From Streptomyces sp. HM190 (GTDB taxonomy: Bacteria > Actinomycetota > Actinomycetes > Streptomycetales > Streptomycetaceae), in assembly GCF_009857135.1 (NCBI RefSeq), contig NZ_CP047318.1:1116001-1180000 (forward strand): a stretch of DNA of 64,000 nucleotides. Reading direction: 5' to 3'. Under the pieces are notes generated by a model. The model saw only the letters and a program-made list of their open reading frames with translations. It was not told where the DNA came from and searched no databases. Position numbers and translations under genes: made by a program. Positions 26,726 to 35,671 of this stretch are shown in pieces (position 1 is the first letter of the stretch; every line of letters begins with the position of its first letter).

Positions 26726-27145
26726 ATGAGTGATCTTCGAATGCGCGCCGCCGCCCCCGCGGACATCGACACCGTGCTGCGCTTCTGGCGCGACGCCGCG
26801 GAGGGAACGAGCATCAGCGACGACCACGACGGAGTGTCCCGGCTCCTCGCCCGGGACCCCGAGGCGCTGATCCTCGCGGAGCGCGACGGCGTCCTGGTGG
26901 GTACCGTCATCGCCGGCTTCGACGGATGGCGCTGCTCCGCCTACCGGCTGGCGGTGCGTCCGGAGCACCGGCGGCAGGGCATCGCCACCGCGCTGCTGGA
27001 AGCGGCGGAGCAGCGGTTCGCCGCCCTCGGCGGACGGCGCGTGGACGCCATGGTCCTGGAGGCCAACGAACAGGCCCATCGGGCCTGGGCCGCCACCGGA
27101 TACCACCGCGAGGACCACTGGCGACGCTGGGTCAAGCCCCTGTAG
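26726..27145 (+). CDS. GNAT-family N-acetyltransferase
   Basis: 139 residues. The acetyl-CoA-binding motif A is YRLAVRPEHRRQGIATALLEAAEQRFAALG (about 75-104, with the RRQGIA pyrophosphate loop), preceded by the LVGTVIAGFDGWR strands. It closes with EANEQAHRAWAATGYHREDHWRRWVKPL, typical of small GNAT proteins near RimI. Substrate unknown. It is monocistronic, downstream of the MITE. Confidence 0.85.
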   Translation: MSDLRMRAAAPADIDTVLRFWRDAAEGTSISDDHDGVSRLLARDPEALILAERDGVLVGTVIAGFDGWRCSAYRLAVRPEHRRQGIATALLEAAEQRFAALGGRRVDAMVLEANEQAHRAWAATGYHREDHWRRWVKPL

Positions 27146-27435
27146 GGCAGTCGGCGGCTCATGCGCGGCGATCACCCGGGTACGCGCTCAGGAGACGACG
27201 GGGGCGGTGGGCGAACCGCCGCCAGGACCGAGGAGGCCGACGCGACCGGGAAGACCAACAGCACTTTGCCGACGCTTTACCATGGGTGGGCCACTGAACC
27301 TCTACGGAAAGGTCGTGAGCGTCCGCCCATGGGCGAGCCTCCCAGTATCCGGCCCTGTGCCCGTCGCGCCGGCGCCGGTGCACGACATCGCGCGATCATC
27401 CCGCCCCTGCCGGATCATGGGACGGGGGTGACCCG
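27146..27435 (+). promoter_or_regulatory. Long gene-free leader of the CNNM/CorC operon
   Basis: 290 bases without a convincing gene. It contains several short dyads, among them the perfect 12-mer CGCCCATGGGCG at about 27325. A structured 5' leader is possible, but I could not match a known Mg2+ or Mn2+ riboswitch consensus. Confidence 0.35.
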
Positions 27436-28773
27436 ATGACCGAAGTGCTCCTCCTGCTGGTGGCGGTGCTGCTGTCGCTGGTCTGCGGCGCGTTCGTGGC
27501 CGCCGAGTTCTCGCTGACCACCGTCGAGCGCGGGCGGCTGGAGCGGGCCGTCGAGCGCGGCGAGCGGGGTGCAGCCGGCGCCCTCAAGGCCGTACGGAAC
27601 CTGACGTTCCAGCTGTCCGGCGCGCAACTCGGCATCACGGTCACCAATCTGGTCGTCGGCATGCTCGCCGAGCCGTCCGTCGCCAAGCTCATCGCGGGCC
27701 CGCTGGAGGCGTTGGGGGTGCCCGCCTCGGCGTCGAGTTCCGTCGCCCTGGTGATCGGTACGGGGCTGTCCACGATCGTGCTGATGGTCGTGGGCGAGCT
27801 GGTGCCCAAGAACTGGGCGATCTCCTCGCCGCTGTCGGTGGCGAAGAAGGTGGCGAACCCGCAGCGCTGGTTCAGCGCGGCGTTCCGCCCCTTCATCACC
27901 CACCTCAACAACACCGCGAACCGTCTCGTCCGCCTGTTCGGGATCGAGCCCGCCGAGGAGCTGGCCTCCGCGCGCGGCCCCCAGGAGCTGGCGGCCCTCG
28001 CCCGGCACTCCGCGAAGGAGGGGGCGCTGGAGGCGGACACCGCCGAGCTGTTCGTGCGGACGCTGAACCTCGCGGACCTGACCGCGGAGAACGTGATGAC
28101 GCCGCGCGTGCAGGTCATCGCCCTCGACACGCAGGCGACCTGCGAGGACGTGGCGAACGCCACCCGGGCGACCGGCCTGTCCCGCTTCCCGGTCTACCGG
28201 GGCGGTCTCGACTCGGTGGTCGGCACCGTGCACATCAAGGACGTGCTGGCGGTGCCCGCCGAGCGGCGGCTGCGCACTTCCGTGGCGGAGCTGCTGCGCG
28301 AGCCGTTGCTCGTCCCCGAGTCGCTCACCGTCGACCGGGTCCTCGACCGGCTCTCCGGCAGACGCACGATGGCCGTCGTGATCGACGAGTACGGCGGCAC
28401 CGCGGGCGTGGTGACGCTGGAGGACATCGTCGAGGAGGTCGTCGGCGAGGTCCGCGACGAGCACGACCCGCACGAGACCCCCGACCTGGCCGCCGTCGGC
28501 ACCGACGAGGACGGCCGCGAGCTGTACTCGGCCGACGGCGCCGCCCGCACCGACCAGCTCGCCCGCGTCGGACTGCGGGTGCCGGAGGGGCCGTACGAGA
28601 CGCTCGCGGGCCTCGTCGCCACGGAGCTGGGCCGTATCCCGGCCGTCGGCGACACCGTCGAGGTCGCCCACTGGCGGCTCGACGTCGTGGACGCCTCCGG
28701 CCGGCGGGCCGCCCGGGTGCTGCTGCACGCCCCGGTCGACTCCGGCGACGAGCACGAGGAGGAGACGCGATGA
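27436..28773 (+). CDS. CNNM/CorC-family membrane transporter (hemolysin-like), first of a pair
   Basis: 445 residues. An N-terminal CNNM/DUF21 membrane domain has four hydrophobic segments (about 1-24, 60-80, 95-125 and nearby) with the conserved FVAAEFSLTTVERGRLERAVERG and LSGAQLGITVTNLVVGMLAEP blocks and GELVPKNWAI. Two CBS domains follow (ENVMTPRVQVIALDTQA..., RRTMAVVIDEYGGTAGVVTLEDIVEEVVGEV), then a CorC_HlyC C-terminal domain (LYSADGAARTDQL...LGRIPAVGDTVEVAHWRLDVVDA). These proteins are associated with Mg2+/Co2+ efflux or membrane homeostasis. The stop overlaps the next start by ATGA. Confidence 0.9.
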   Translation: MTEVLLLLVAVLLSLVCGAFVAAEFSLTTVERGRLERAVERGERGAAGALKAVRNLTFQLSGAQLGITVTNLVVGMLAEPSVAKLIAGPLEALGVPASASSSVALVIGTGLSTIVLMVVGELVPKNWAISSPLSVAKKVANPQRWFSAAFRPFITHLNNTANRLVRLFGIEPAEELASARGPQELAALARHSAKEGALEADTAELFVRTLNLADLTAENVMTPRVQVIALDTQATCEDVANATRATGLSRFPVYRGGLDSVVGTVHIKDVLAVPAERRLRTSVAELLREPLLVPESLTVDRVLDRLSGRRTMAVVIDEYGGTAGVVTLEDIVEEVVGEVRDEHDPHETPDLAAVGTDEDGRELYSADGAARTDQLARVGLRVPEGPYETLAGLVATELGRIPAVGDTVEVAHWRLDVVDASGRRAARVLLHAPVDSGDEHEEETR

Positions 28774-29786
28774 CCGCCGTCCAGCTGCTGATCGGCTTCG
28801 CGACCCTGGTCGTCAACGCCTTCTTCGTCGGCGCCGAGTTCGCGCTGATCTCGGTCCGCCGCAGCCAGATCGAGCCGTACGCCGAAGAGGGCGACCGCCG
28901 GGCCCGCAGTGTGCTGTGGGGGCTGCGGCACGTGTCGGCGCTGATGGCGGCCGCGCAGCTCGGCATCACCCTGTGCACCCTGGTCCTCGGTGTGGTCGCG
29001 GAGCCCGCGATCGAGCACCTGCTGGAGCCGGTGTTCCACGCGGTGGGCGTTCCGGCGGGCGCGGGACGCCTCATCTCCTTCGTGATCGCGCTGACCCTCG
29101 CCACCTATCTGCACATGCTGCTCGGCGAGATGGTGCCGAAGAACATCGCGCTGGCGGAGCCGGTGCGCTCCGCCCTGCTGCTGGGTCCGCCGCTGGTGGC
29201 GCTGTCGCGGGCGCTGCGGCCGGTGATCTTCACGGTGAACGCCTTCGCGAACGCGCTCCTGAAGCTGCTGCGCGTCGAGACGAAGGACGAGGTCGCGGCG
29301 ACCTTCTCGGACGCGGAGCTGGCCCGGCTCGTCCGGGACTCCACCGAGGCCGGCCTGCTCGACGACCGCGCCCGGGAGCGGCTGCACGACGCGCTGGAAC
29401 TGGGCCGCAGGCCCGTCCGGGACGTCGTGCTCCCGCTGGAACGCGTCGTCTACGCGCGCGTGGGCGTCACCCCGGAGGAGCTGGAGCGGCTGTCCGCGGC
29501 GTCCGGGTTCTCCCGCTTCCCCGTGGTGGACGAGGGGCGCCGGATCGTGGGCTACCTCCATGTGAAGGACGCGCTCGACGCGGCCCCGCGCGATGTGCCG
29601 TTCCCGATCCGGGACATGCGGCCCATCGCCCGGGTCCGGGAGACGACCCCCCTCGACGACGTGCTCACCGCGATGCGCCGCAGCCGGACGCACCTGGCGG
29701 CGGTGCTCGGCGCGGACGGACGGCTCGGCGGGATCGTGACCATGGAGGACGTGCTGCGGGAGCTGTTCGGGCAGCCCGCGGCCTGA
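28770..29786 (+). CDS. CNNM/CorC-family membrane transporter, second of a pair (short form)
   Basis: 338 residues, ATGA-coupled to the preceding gene and paralogous to it. The CNNM domain shows FVGAEFALISVRRSQIEPYAEEGDRRAR, AAAQLGITLCTLVLGVVAEP and GEMVPKNIALAEP. The CBS pair is RRPVRDVVLPLERVVYARVGV...FSRFPVVDEGRRIVGYLHVKDAL and a final HLAAVLGADGRLGGIVTMEDVLRELFG. It stops after the CBS pair and lacks the C-terminal CorC_HlyC domain. The two proteins probably form a heteromeric ion-transport complex. Confidence 0.9.
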   Translation: MTAVQLLIGFATLVVNAFFVGAEFALISVRRSQIEPYAEEGDRRARSVLWGLRHVSALMAAAQLGITLCTLVLGVVAEPAIEHLLEPVFHAVGVPAGAGRLISFVIALTLATYLHMLLGEMVPKNIALAEPVRSALLLGPPLVALSRALRPVIFTVNAFANALLKLLRVETKDEVAATFSDAELARLVRDSTEAGLLDDRARERLHDALELGRRPVRDVVLPLERVVYARVGVTPEELERLSAASGFSRFPVVDEGRRIVGYLHVKDALDAAPRDVPFPIRDMRPIARVRETTPLDDVLTAMRRSRTHLAAVLGADGRLGGIVTMEDVLRELFGQPAA

Positions 29787-29848
29787 CGCCGGCGCGGGGA
29801 GAGGCGACCGACCGCTGGGTATGTGAAGGCGATAGCATCGGGTACGCC

Positions 29849-30655
29849 ATGCAGACGAACGCCACGCACACCCACCCCGTCCCTCCCCCGTACTCCAGCC
29901 TCGTCGCGGTCGGCGACTCCTTCACCGAGGGCATGTCGGACCGGCTGCCCGACGGTTCCTACCGCGGCTGGGCGGATCTCCTCGCGGGCCGGATGGCCGC
30001 GCGGTCGCCCGGCTTCCGGTACGCCAACCTCGCGGTGCGGGGCAAGCTCATCGGCCAGATCGTCGAGGAGCAGGTCGGCGTGGCGGCCGCCATGGGCGCG
30101 GATGTGATCACACTGGTCGGCGGTCTGAACGACACCCTGCGCCCGAAGTGCGACATGGGCAGGGTGCGCGGGCTGCTGGAGGAGGCGGTGGAGCGTCTCG
30201 CGCCCGCCTGCAAGCAACTCGTCCTGATGCGCAGCCCCGGCCGCCAGGGCCCCGTTCTGGAACGGTTCCGGCCGCGCATGGAGGAGCTGTTCGTCTGCGT
30301 CGACGACCTGGCCGCCCGGCACGGCGCGCTCGTCGTCGACCTGTACGGCGCGCCCTCGCTGGCCGACCCCCGGATGTGGGACGTGGACCGGCTGCACCTG
30401 ACCGCCGAGGGGCACCGCCGGGTCGCCGAGGCCGTGTGGCAGGCCCTCGGTCATCCGGCGGAGGACGCCGACTGGCGCACGCCGATGGCCGCGACACCGC
30501 CGCCCGCCTGGGCCGCCCGCCAGCTGGCACACGCCCGGTTCGCCCGGCAGTACCTGCTGCCCTGGATAGGACGACGGCTGACGGGCCGCTCCTCGGGCGA
30601 CGGGCTGCCGGCCAAGCGCCCCGAGTTGCTGCCGTACGAGGGACCGGCAACCTAG
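29849..30655 (+). CDS. SGNH/GDSL hydrolase
   Basis: 268 residues, no signal peptide. The SGNH blocks are in order: block I VAVGDSFTEGM (nucleophile Ser), block II with GKLIGQIVEEQ, block III VGGLNDTLR (Asn oxyanion) and block V DVDRLHLTAEGHRRVA with the catalytic Asp and His. Cytoplasmic SGNH esterases of this type are common in Streptomyces; the substrate is unknown. ATG 29849 lies shortly after a short A/T-richer stretch (GATAGCAT). Confidence 0.87.
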   Translation: MQTNATHTHPVPPPYSSLVAVGDSFTEGMSDRLPDGSYRGWADLLAGRMAARSPGFRYANLAVRGKLIGQIVEEQVGVAAAMGADVITLVGGLNDTLRPKCDMGRVRGLLEEAVERLAPACKQLVLMRSPGRQGPVLERFRPRMEELFVCVDDLAARHGALVVDLYGAPSLADPRMWDVDRLHLTAEGHRRVAEAVWQALGHPAEDADWRTPMAATPPPAWAARQLAHARFARQYLLPWIGRRLTGRSSGDGLPAKRPELLPYEGPAT

Positions 30656-30699
30656 AGTCGACGGGTTCCGCGGAGGGGCCGGACCGGAGGGAGCCGCAA

Positions 30700-31038
30700 G
30701 TGACCACGACCGTGATCAACCTCAGGGGCCGCATCCGGGACTTCGGACCGCGGCTGGAGAACGCCCCCGACGACGTCGTGTACATCGGCCGCCGCTGGAC
30801 CATGGGCCACTGGGACCTGCCGCAGCACCCGCTGTACAACCCGTTCCAGCCCGACACCGCCAAGAAGAAGCGGGACGGGACGCGGGCCGAGGTGATGGCG
30901 AAGTACCGGGAGTACCTGACGGCCCGGCCCGAGCTGCTGGAGCTGGTCCCGGACCTGCGCGGCAGGACGCTGGCCTGCTGGTGCGCGCCGGAGCTGTGCC
31001 ACGGGGACGTCCTGGCGGAGCTCGCCGACGGGCGCTGA
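30700..31038 (+). CDS. DUF4326 domain protein
   Basis: 112 residues from a GTG at 30700, with GGAGG upstream. VVYIGRRWTMGHWDLPQHPLYNPF and the closing LRGRTLACWCAPELCHGDVLAELA (CWC-x4-CHGD) are the signature of DUF4326. The conserved Cys/His cluster suggests metal binding, and the family also occurs in phages. Function unknown. It is a chromosomal gene lying 128 bases before purB. Confidence 0.83.
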   Translation: MTTTVINLRGRIRDFGPRLENAPDDVVYIGRRWTMGHWDLPQHPLYNPFQPDTAKKKRDGTRAEVMAKYREYLTARPELLELVPDLRGRTLACWCAPELCHGDVLAELADGR

Positions 31039-31152
31039 AGTGCCGCTTCGCGTCCCTGCCGGGCGGGACGCCCCCACGGTTCTCGCGCTGTGACCGCGCT
31101 CTCGTAGGTTCCGACGAGCGGGGCCGCTGCGCTCACCTGCATGAATCGCCAG

Positions 31153-31167
31153 TAGAATCCGTACACG
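31153..31167 (+). promoter_or_regulatory. -10 element (TAGAAT) of a probably leaderless purB transcript
   Basis: TAGAAT at 31153-31158 lies 8 bases before the purB GTG (31167), so transcription should begin at or next to the start codon. No Shine-Dalgarno sequence is present in between. Confidence 0.55.
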
Positions 31168-32609
31168 TGACTTCTGCGCCAGCCAAGCCCCGCATCCCGA
31201 ACGTCCTCGCCGGACGGTACGCCTCCACCGAGCTCGCCACGCTCTGGTCGCCCGAGCAGAAGGTGAGGCTGGAGCGGCAGCTCTGGCTGGCCGTGCTGCG
31301 GGCCCAGAAGGACCTCGGCATCGAGGTGCCGGACGCGGCGCTCGCCGACTACGAGCGGGTCCTCGACACGGTCGACCTGGCCTCCATCGCCGAGCGCGAG
31401 AAGGTCACGCGGCACGACGTGAAGGCGCGGATCGAGGAGTTCAACGACCTCGCCGGGCACGAGCACGTCCACAAGGGCATGACGTCCCGCGACCTCACCG
31501 AGAACGTCGAGCAGCTCCAGATCCGGCTCTCCCTGGAGCTGATGCGCGACCGCACGGTGGCGGTCCTCGCCCGCCTGGGCAAGCTGGCCGGCGAGTACGG
31601 CGAGCTGGTCATGGCGGGCCGTTCGCACAACGTGGCCGCGCAGGCAACCACCCTCGGCAAGCGGTTCGCGACCGCCGCCGACGAGCTGCTCGTGGCGTAC
31701 GGCCGGGTCGAGGAGCTGCTCGGCCGCTACCCGCTGCGCGGCATCAAGGGCCCGGTGGGCACGGCACAGGACATGCTGGACCTGCTGGGCGGGGACGCCA
31801 CGAAGCTGGCCGAGCTGGAGGACCGCATCGCCGGGCACCTGGGCTTCTCCCAGGCGTTCACCTCCGTCGGCCAGGTGTACCCCCGCTCGCTGGACTACGA
31901 GGTCGTGACGGCGCTGGTGCAGCTGGCGGCGGCCCCGTCGTCGCTGGCGAAGACGATCCGGCTGATGGCCGGGCACGAGCTGGTGACCGAGGGCTTCAAG
32001 CCGGGCCAGGTCGGCTCCTCGGCGATGCCGCACAAGATGAACACCCGTTCCTGCGAGCGCGTCAACGGCCTCATGGTCATCCTGCGCGGCTACGCGTCGA
32101 TGACCGGCGAGCTGGCCGGCGATCAGTGGAACGAGGGCGACGTGTCCTGCTCGGTGGTGCGCCGGGTCGCGCTGCCGGACGCGTTCTTCGCGCTCGACGG
32201 TCTGCTGGAGACGTTCCTGACGGTGCTCGACGAGTTCGGTGCCTTCCCGGCCGTCGTCGCGCGGGAGCTGGACCGCTATCTGCCGTTCCTCGCGACGACC
32301 AAGGTGCTGATGGGCGCGGTGCGCGCGGGCGTCGGCCGCGAGGTCGCCCATGAGGCGATCAAGGAGAACGCCGTCGCCTCGGCCCTCGCGATGCGCGAGC
32401 AGGGCGCCGAGCGCAACGAGCTGCTCGACAAGCTGGCGGCGGACGAGCGCATCCCGCTGGACCGGGCGCAGCTCGACGCGCTGATGGCGGACAAGCTGTC
32501 CTTCACGGGCGCCGCGGCCGACCAGGTCGCCGTCGTCGTCGGCCGCGTCGAGGAGATCGTCAAGCAGCGCCCGGAGGCGGCCGGTTACACGCCGGGAGCG
32601 ATCCTCTGA
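31167..32609 (+). CDS. purB: Adenylosuccinate lyase
   Basis: 480 residues of the fumarase/aspartase superfamily. The enzyme splits SAICAR to AICAR plus fumarate and adenylosuccinate to AMP plus fumarate in purine synthesis. The superfamily signature GSSAMPHKMN carries the catalytic Ser loop. KGMTSRDLTENVEQLQ and MAGRSHNVAAQATTLGKRFA supply the substrate-binding regions. The length fits the bacterial 470-480 class. The GTG at 31167 follows a -10 box closely, suggesting a leaderless message. mug follows 44 bases later. Confidence 0.95.
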   Translation: MTSAPAKPRIPNVLAGRYASTELATLWSPEQKVRLERQLWLAVLRAQKDLGIEVPDAALADYERVLDTVDLASIAEREKVTRHDVKARIEEFNDLAGHEHVHKGMTSRDLTENVEQLQIRLSLELMRDRTVAVLARLGKLAGEYGELVMAGRSHNVAAQATTLGKRFATAADELLVAYGRVEELLGRYPLRGIKGPVGTAQDMLDLLGGDATKLAELEDRIAGHLGFSQAFTSVGQVYPRSLDYEVVTALVQLAAAPSSLAKTIRLMAGHELVTEGFKPGQVGSSAMPHKMNTRSCERVNGLMVILRGYASMTGELAGDQWNEGDVSCSVVRRVALPDAFFALDGLLETFLTVLDEFGAFPAVVARELDRYLPFLATTKVLMGAVRAGVGREVAHEAIKENAVASALAMREQGAERNELLDKLAADERIPLDRAQLDALMADKLSFTGAAADQVAVVVGRVEEIVKQRPEAAGYTPGAIL

Positions 32610-32653
32610 CGCGCTTCACCCCGCAGGAGCTGGAGGCCGCCCGCGACCGGCTG

Positions 32654-33184
32654 GTGCCGGACGTGGTCGCGGACGGTCTCCAGGTGCTGTTCTGCGGCAT
32701 CAACCCGGGGCTGATGACGGCCGCGACCGGCCATCACTTCGCCCGGCCCGGCAACCGCTTCTGGCCGGTCCTGCACCTGTCCGGTTTCACGCCCCGGCTG
32801 CTGAGGCCCTCGGAGCAGGGCGAGTTGCCGTCGTTCGGGCTCGGCATCACGAACGTGGTCGCCCGGGCGACGGCGCGTGCCGACGAGTTGACGACCGAGG
32901 AGTACGTCGAGGGCGGCCGTCTGCTCACCGCGAAGGTGGAGCGGCTGCGGCCGCGGTGGCTCGCGGTGGTCGGGGTGACCGCGTACCGCGCGGCGTTCGG
33001 CGATCGCAAGGCCACGATCGGACCGCAGGACCGGACGATCGGCGCCTCCCGGGTGTGGGTGCTGCCCAACCCCAGTGGGCTCAATGCGTTGTGGACTATA
33101 CCCAAACTGACGGATGCGTTTCGTGCGTTTCGGCTGGTCACGGGGCTACCCGACGCGTCGTGTGCGGGTGGCCCCGAGGACTAG
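32654..33184 (+). CDS. mug: G/U mismatch-specific DNA glycosylase, C-terminus supplied by the inserted island
   Basis: 176 residues. VLFCGINPGL (active-site Asn of the Mug family) and VLPNPSGLN are intact, and the start at GTG 32654 aligns exactly with the E. coli Mug start. Mug removes uracil or ethenocytosine opposite G. After PSGLNA the sequence changes to LWTIPKLTDAFRAFRLVTG, a plausible Mug C-terminal helix (compare E. coli SLEKLVEAYRELD). The sequence PSGLNAHWTATTMAEEYARLR, the expected chromosomal C-terminus, is found at 61.40 kb. The gene is therefore a hybrid across the left island junction. An upstream CTG extension (from 32606) is also open. Confidence 0.88.
   Translation: MPDVVADGLQVLFCGINPGLMTAATGHHFARPGNRFWPVLHLSGFTPRLLRPSEQGELPSFGLGITNVVARATARADELTTEEYVEGGRLLTAKVERLRPRWLAVVGVTAYRAAFGDRKATIGPQDRTIGASRVWVLPNPSGLNALWTIPKLTDAFRAFRLVTGLPDASCAGGPED
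33074..33088. other. Left attachment junction (attL) of the island inside mug
   Basis: AGTGGGCTCAATGCG codes Ser-Gly-Leu-Asn-Ala of Mug. The right junction at 61399-61413 reads AGCGGCCTGAACGCG and codes the same five residues with synonymous differences. The crossover must lie at one of the short matches within this block, AG at 33074-33075 being the first. Confidence 0.75.
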
Positions 33185-33212
33185 TCTAGCCGTCTAGCGC
33201 CCCCAGGGACGG

Positions 33213-33941
33213 CTACGGCTGCCCCTGCTCGGCCCGTGCTGCCAGCGCCGGAATCGCCGCGATTTTCTCGGCGGTGAGGTCGTTCCACACCAACCCTGAC
33301 GGTCGACGCCGGTTGGCGCACGGGATCACTTCGTCGGGCGTGACGATGTAGTCCACGCTGAAATCGTGCTTGGTCTCAGGGATGTCGTCCTCGACCACCT
33401 GGAGCGCGTGGACCGGTGCGACGATCACCGTCTGATCCGTCACGAGACCCGCTTCGATCAACAGCGCAACCTCAAGGTCAGAGTACCCGGCGCCCTTGCC
33501 GATGCGGGCCCCCGACCGGTTCACGGCGACACTCCCGCACACCACCACGTCGATAGGTTCCATCGACTCTGGCGCAAGCCGGCGGGCAACCTGAGCCGCG
33601 CCCTTCTTCTCGGCTGCTTCCTCGGGCGGAAGTTCGAGGTTCTTGGGGTCGAGCAAGTAGAAGGGTTCGAGCGACGCCATGCGCGGCACAGCCATGTAAA
33701 GAAGCTTGCCGTCCTTGAGCGCGCGGACTCTCACCGGAAGCTGTGCCCAGTCGGGGTTCGCCTTCACGGTGGCGGCCTTCCGCCAGAAGCCCTGACGAGC
33801 CAACTGTTCCGCAGTCCCCTCGGCACCGTAGAAGCCAGGGATCTTGCCGTACGAGTCGGCGGGTGCACCACCGCCGTCGATGAGGCGACGCCACACCCGC
33901 TCGCGGACGGCCTGCTTCTGCTGGTCGATGTCTGTCAACAC
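33213..33941 (-). CDS. 5-formyltetrahydrofolate cyclo-ligase family protein
   Basis: 242 residues. VRERVWRRLIDGGG at the N-terminus, KLLYMAVPRM, and the C-terminal VAVNRSGARIGKGAGYSDLEVALLIEAG with VAPVHALQVVEDDIPETKHDFSVDYIVTPDEVI match the 5-FTHF cyclo-ligase (MTHFS) family, whose GKGxGYxD loop binds ATP. The true enzyme converts 5-formyl-THF to 5,10-methenyl-THF. This island copy is a divergent second-type member and may act on another substrate. It is the first gene inside attL, on the minus strand. Start GTG 33941; the upstream XRE gene ends 10 bases before it, so they are probably co-transcribed. Confidence 0.78.
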   Translation of the reverse strand: MLTDIDQQKQAVRERVWRRLIDGGGAPADSYGKIPGFYGAEGTAEQLARQGFWRKAATVKANPDWAQLPVRVRALKDGKLLYMAVPRMASLEPFYLLDPKNLELPPEEAAEKKGAAQVARRLAPESMEPIDVVVCGSVAVNRSGARIGKGAGYSDLEVALLIEAGLVTDQTVIVAPVHALQVVEDDIPETKHDFSVDYIVTPDEVIPCANRRRPSGLVWNDLTAEKIAAIPALAARAEQGQP

Positions 33942-33951
33942 CCCACCCGTT

Positions 33952-35109
33952 CTACATCAGGGCGAGCAAGCGATCGTTGATCTCCTGCGCCCACGGCTCC
34001 GTCCTCCACTGCCGCAACTCGCGCCCGGCAGAGAAGGCCAGATTAAGACCACCCCCACCGCGAGTCAGCTCGACGGCGTCAATGGTGCGGTGCATGGTCG
34101 CTGCAGCTTCGTCGAGCTTCCCCTGCCGGATGAGCGCCAAGGTTAGGTTCCCCAGTGTGATCGCCTGGCTCTTCTTCTTGGCAGCCAGCGCCCGAGAAGT
34201 CATGCGCAAGATGGGCTCGGCGCGCTCGGGGAGGTCGAGGAACAAGTAGCAGGAGCCAGCGAGTCGGTTGTACTCGTTCATTGTGTAGTACGGCGCGGCC
34301 ACATCATCGGGATGGGCACGATCGAACTGGGCCTCAGCCTTATTCAGAGCACCCTCGCACTCAGAGAGCGCGCCAGTCATGGCGTGTCCCTCGGCGACGT
34401 GAAGCAGGCTCAACCCAGTGAGCGACGGACTGATAGCTTGAGCGGCGTCGGCAGCTTGTTCTGCAAGGGTCACACCCCGGACAGGGTTCTTCTCTCCGTA
34501 CAGCGCAACGAAGCTCATGCGGAGCGTGGCGTACGACTCCGTCAGTGGGTCACGGGCATGGCGCGCAGCCGCGACGGCTTCCCTGAAGTACCCGAGTGGG
34601 GCTTGGTGGTCGCGGCGCTGAGAGACGTCCCAACACAGCTGTCCCATCAAGGTGCTTGAGTCGGCCTCGACTTCGTACAACGCCCGACGTACGCGTGGGT
34701 TTGCGACGTTCTCACGGAGGAAGCGCACCTGGCCGTGAAGCTGACCGGCTCGACCAAGCAGTGCCGTCGATGCCTCCTGGTCGTACGACTCATCCAACTT
34801 CCGCAACTGCTCATGGATGTAAGCGACCACCATGAGGTCAGCCGCCGCTGGATTCTCCAGGGCATACGTCATCCGCTCGCTGGGGCGTGAGTCGGTGACG
34901 GTGATGTCGTCGAGTAGTGCCTGAAACTCCTCGTTCGACACCTTGAGCGCGCGGGCAAGCTTTGGCCGTAACCAAGCTTGCGGCTCCGTCTCGGCAGACT
35001 CCCAGCGTCCTACCGTCGAACGCTCGACACCAAGAAACTCAGCCAGGCTCTCTTGGGTGTGGCCTGCTGCTTTACGACGCCGGACGAGACCCATCCGCTT
35101 CGCTGCCAT
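33952..35109 (-). CDS. XRE-family regulator with TPR-like C-terminal repeats
   Basis: 385 residues from ATG 35109, with GGAGGG upstream. The N-terminal helix-turn-helix (MGLVRRRKAAGHTQESLAEFLGVERSTVGRWESAETEPQ, about 6-44) is followed by about 300 residues of helical tetratricopeptide-type repeats (LRMSFVALYGEKN, LLHVAEGHAMTGALSECEGALNKAEAQF, LGNLTLALIRQGKLDEAAATMHR). It is like the peptide- or ligand-sensing regulators widespread in actinobacteria. The likely role is control of the divergent resolvase-like/ATPase operon across the 217-base gap. Confidence 0.85.
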   Translation of the reverse strand: MAAKRMGLVRRRKAAGHTQESLAEFLGVERSTVGRWESAETEPQAWLRPKLARALKVSNEEFQALLDDITVTDSRPSERMTYALENPAAADLMVVAYIHEQLRKLDESYDQEASTALLGRAGQLHGQVRFLRENVANPRVRRALYEVEADSSTLMGQLCWDVSQRRDHQAPLGYFREAVAAARHARDPLTESYATLRMSFVALYGEKNPVRGVTLAEQAADAAQAISPSLTGLSLLHVAEGHAMTGALSECEGALNKAEAQFDRAHPDDVAAPYYTMNEYNRLAGSCYLFLDLPERAEPILRMTSRALAAKKKSQAITLGNLTLALIRQGKLDEAAATMHRTIDAVELTRGGGGLNLAFSAGRELRQWRTEPWAQEINDRLLALM

Positions 35110-35326
35110 CGCCCATCCCTCCGTGCGCGGGCGAGCCTTCACCATAACGGTGCAGGTGGCATCCGTGCAGGCCAGCGCCAGGAATCCCTCATCGATGCGG
35201 CAAGAGTGCCGCACGTTTGCTGTGGTGTCTTTGCAGGTCAACCCGCTTCTCTGAGGGCAGGTTGGCGAGCAGATGGCATCCCCGTGCCACTGCTTGTCAG
35301 CCGTTCCAGTCCCCCAGGAGGAACGG

Positions 35327-35671
35327 ATGCGACCGCTCATGTTCGGCTATATGCGACTCGCAGTAAGCGATGATCCAGATGAAAACGCGGCAATCGAAGG
35401 GGAGTTGAGGCGCTACACCCAGGGCGAGGGCTTCGAGTTGGAGCGGCTGTTCATCGAACGGCTCGGTGTCAGCGACGAGTCCGCGTTCTTCGCGCTCGTG
35501 GATGCGCTCAAGACGACGGAGATCAAGCACGTCATCGTGCCATCGCTGTGGCACTTCGCCCGGCTTCCTGGCCTCCAGGCCGCCATGCGTGACCACATCG
35601 AGGGTGAACTTGGCGCCCGGCTTTGGGTCATCCAGAACACCATCCAGCAGCCGGGAAGTGTTGCGTCATGA
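35327..35671 (+). CDS. Resolvase-fold protein without the catalytic serine
   Basis: 114 residues with AGGAGG before ATG 35327. MFGYMRLAVSDDPDENAAIEGELRRYTQGEGFELERLF and then HVIVPSLWHFARLPGLQAAMRDHIEGELGARLWVI follow the N-terminal catalytic fold of serine recombinases. The position of the nucleophile in Y-x-R-(V/I/L)-S is Ala here (YMRLA), and no DNA-binding domain follows. It is therefore probably not a recombinase but a protein that reuses the fold. It is coupled by ATGA to the downstream ATPase gene. Confidence 0.65.
   Translation: MRPLMFGYMRLAVSDDPDENAAIEGELRRYTQGEGFELERLFIERLGVSDESAFFALVDALKTTEIKHVIVPSLWHFARLPGLQAAMRDHIEGELGARLWVIQNTIQQPGSVAS

Noticed and set aside
33185..33212. tRNA or tRNA fragment at the left island edge
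   Set aside because: No cloverleaf or T-arm sequence; the junction is explained by mug coding sequence.
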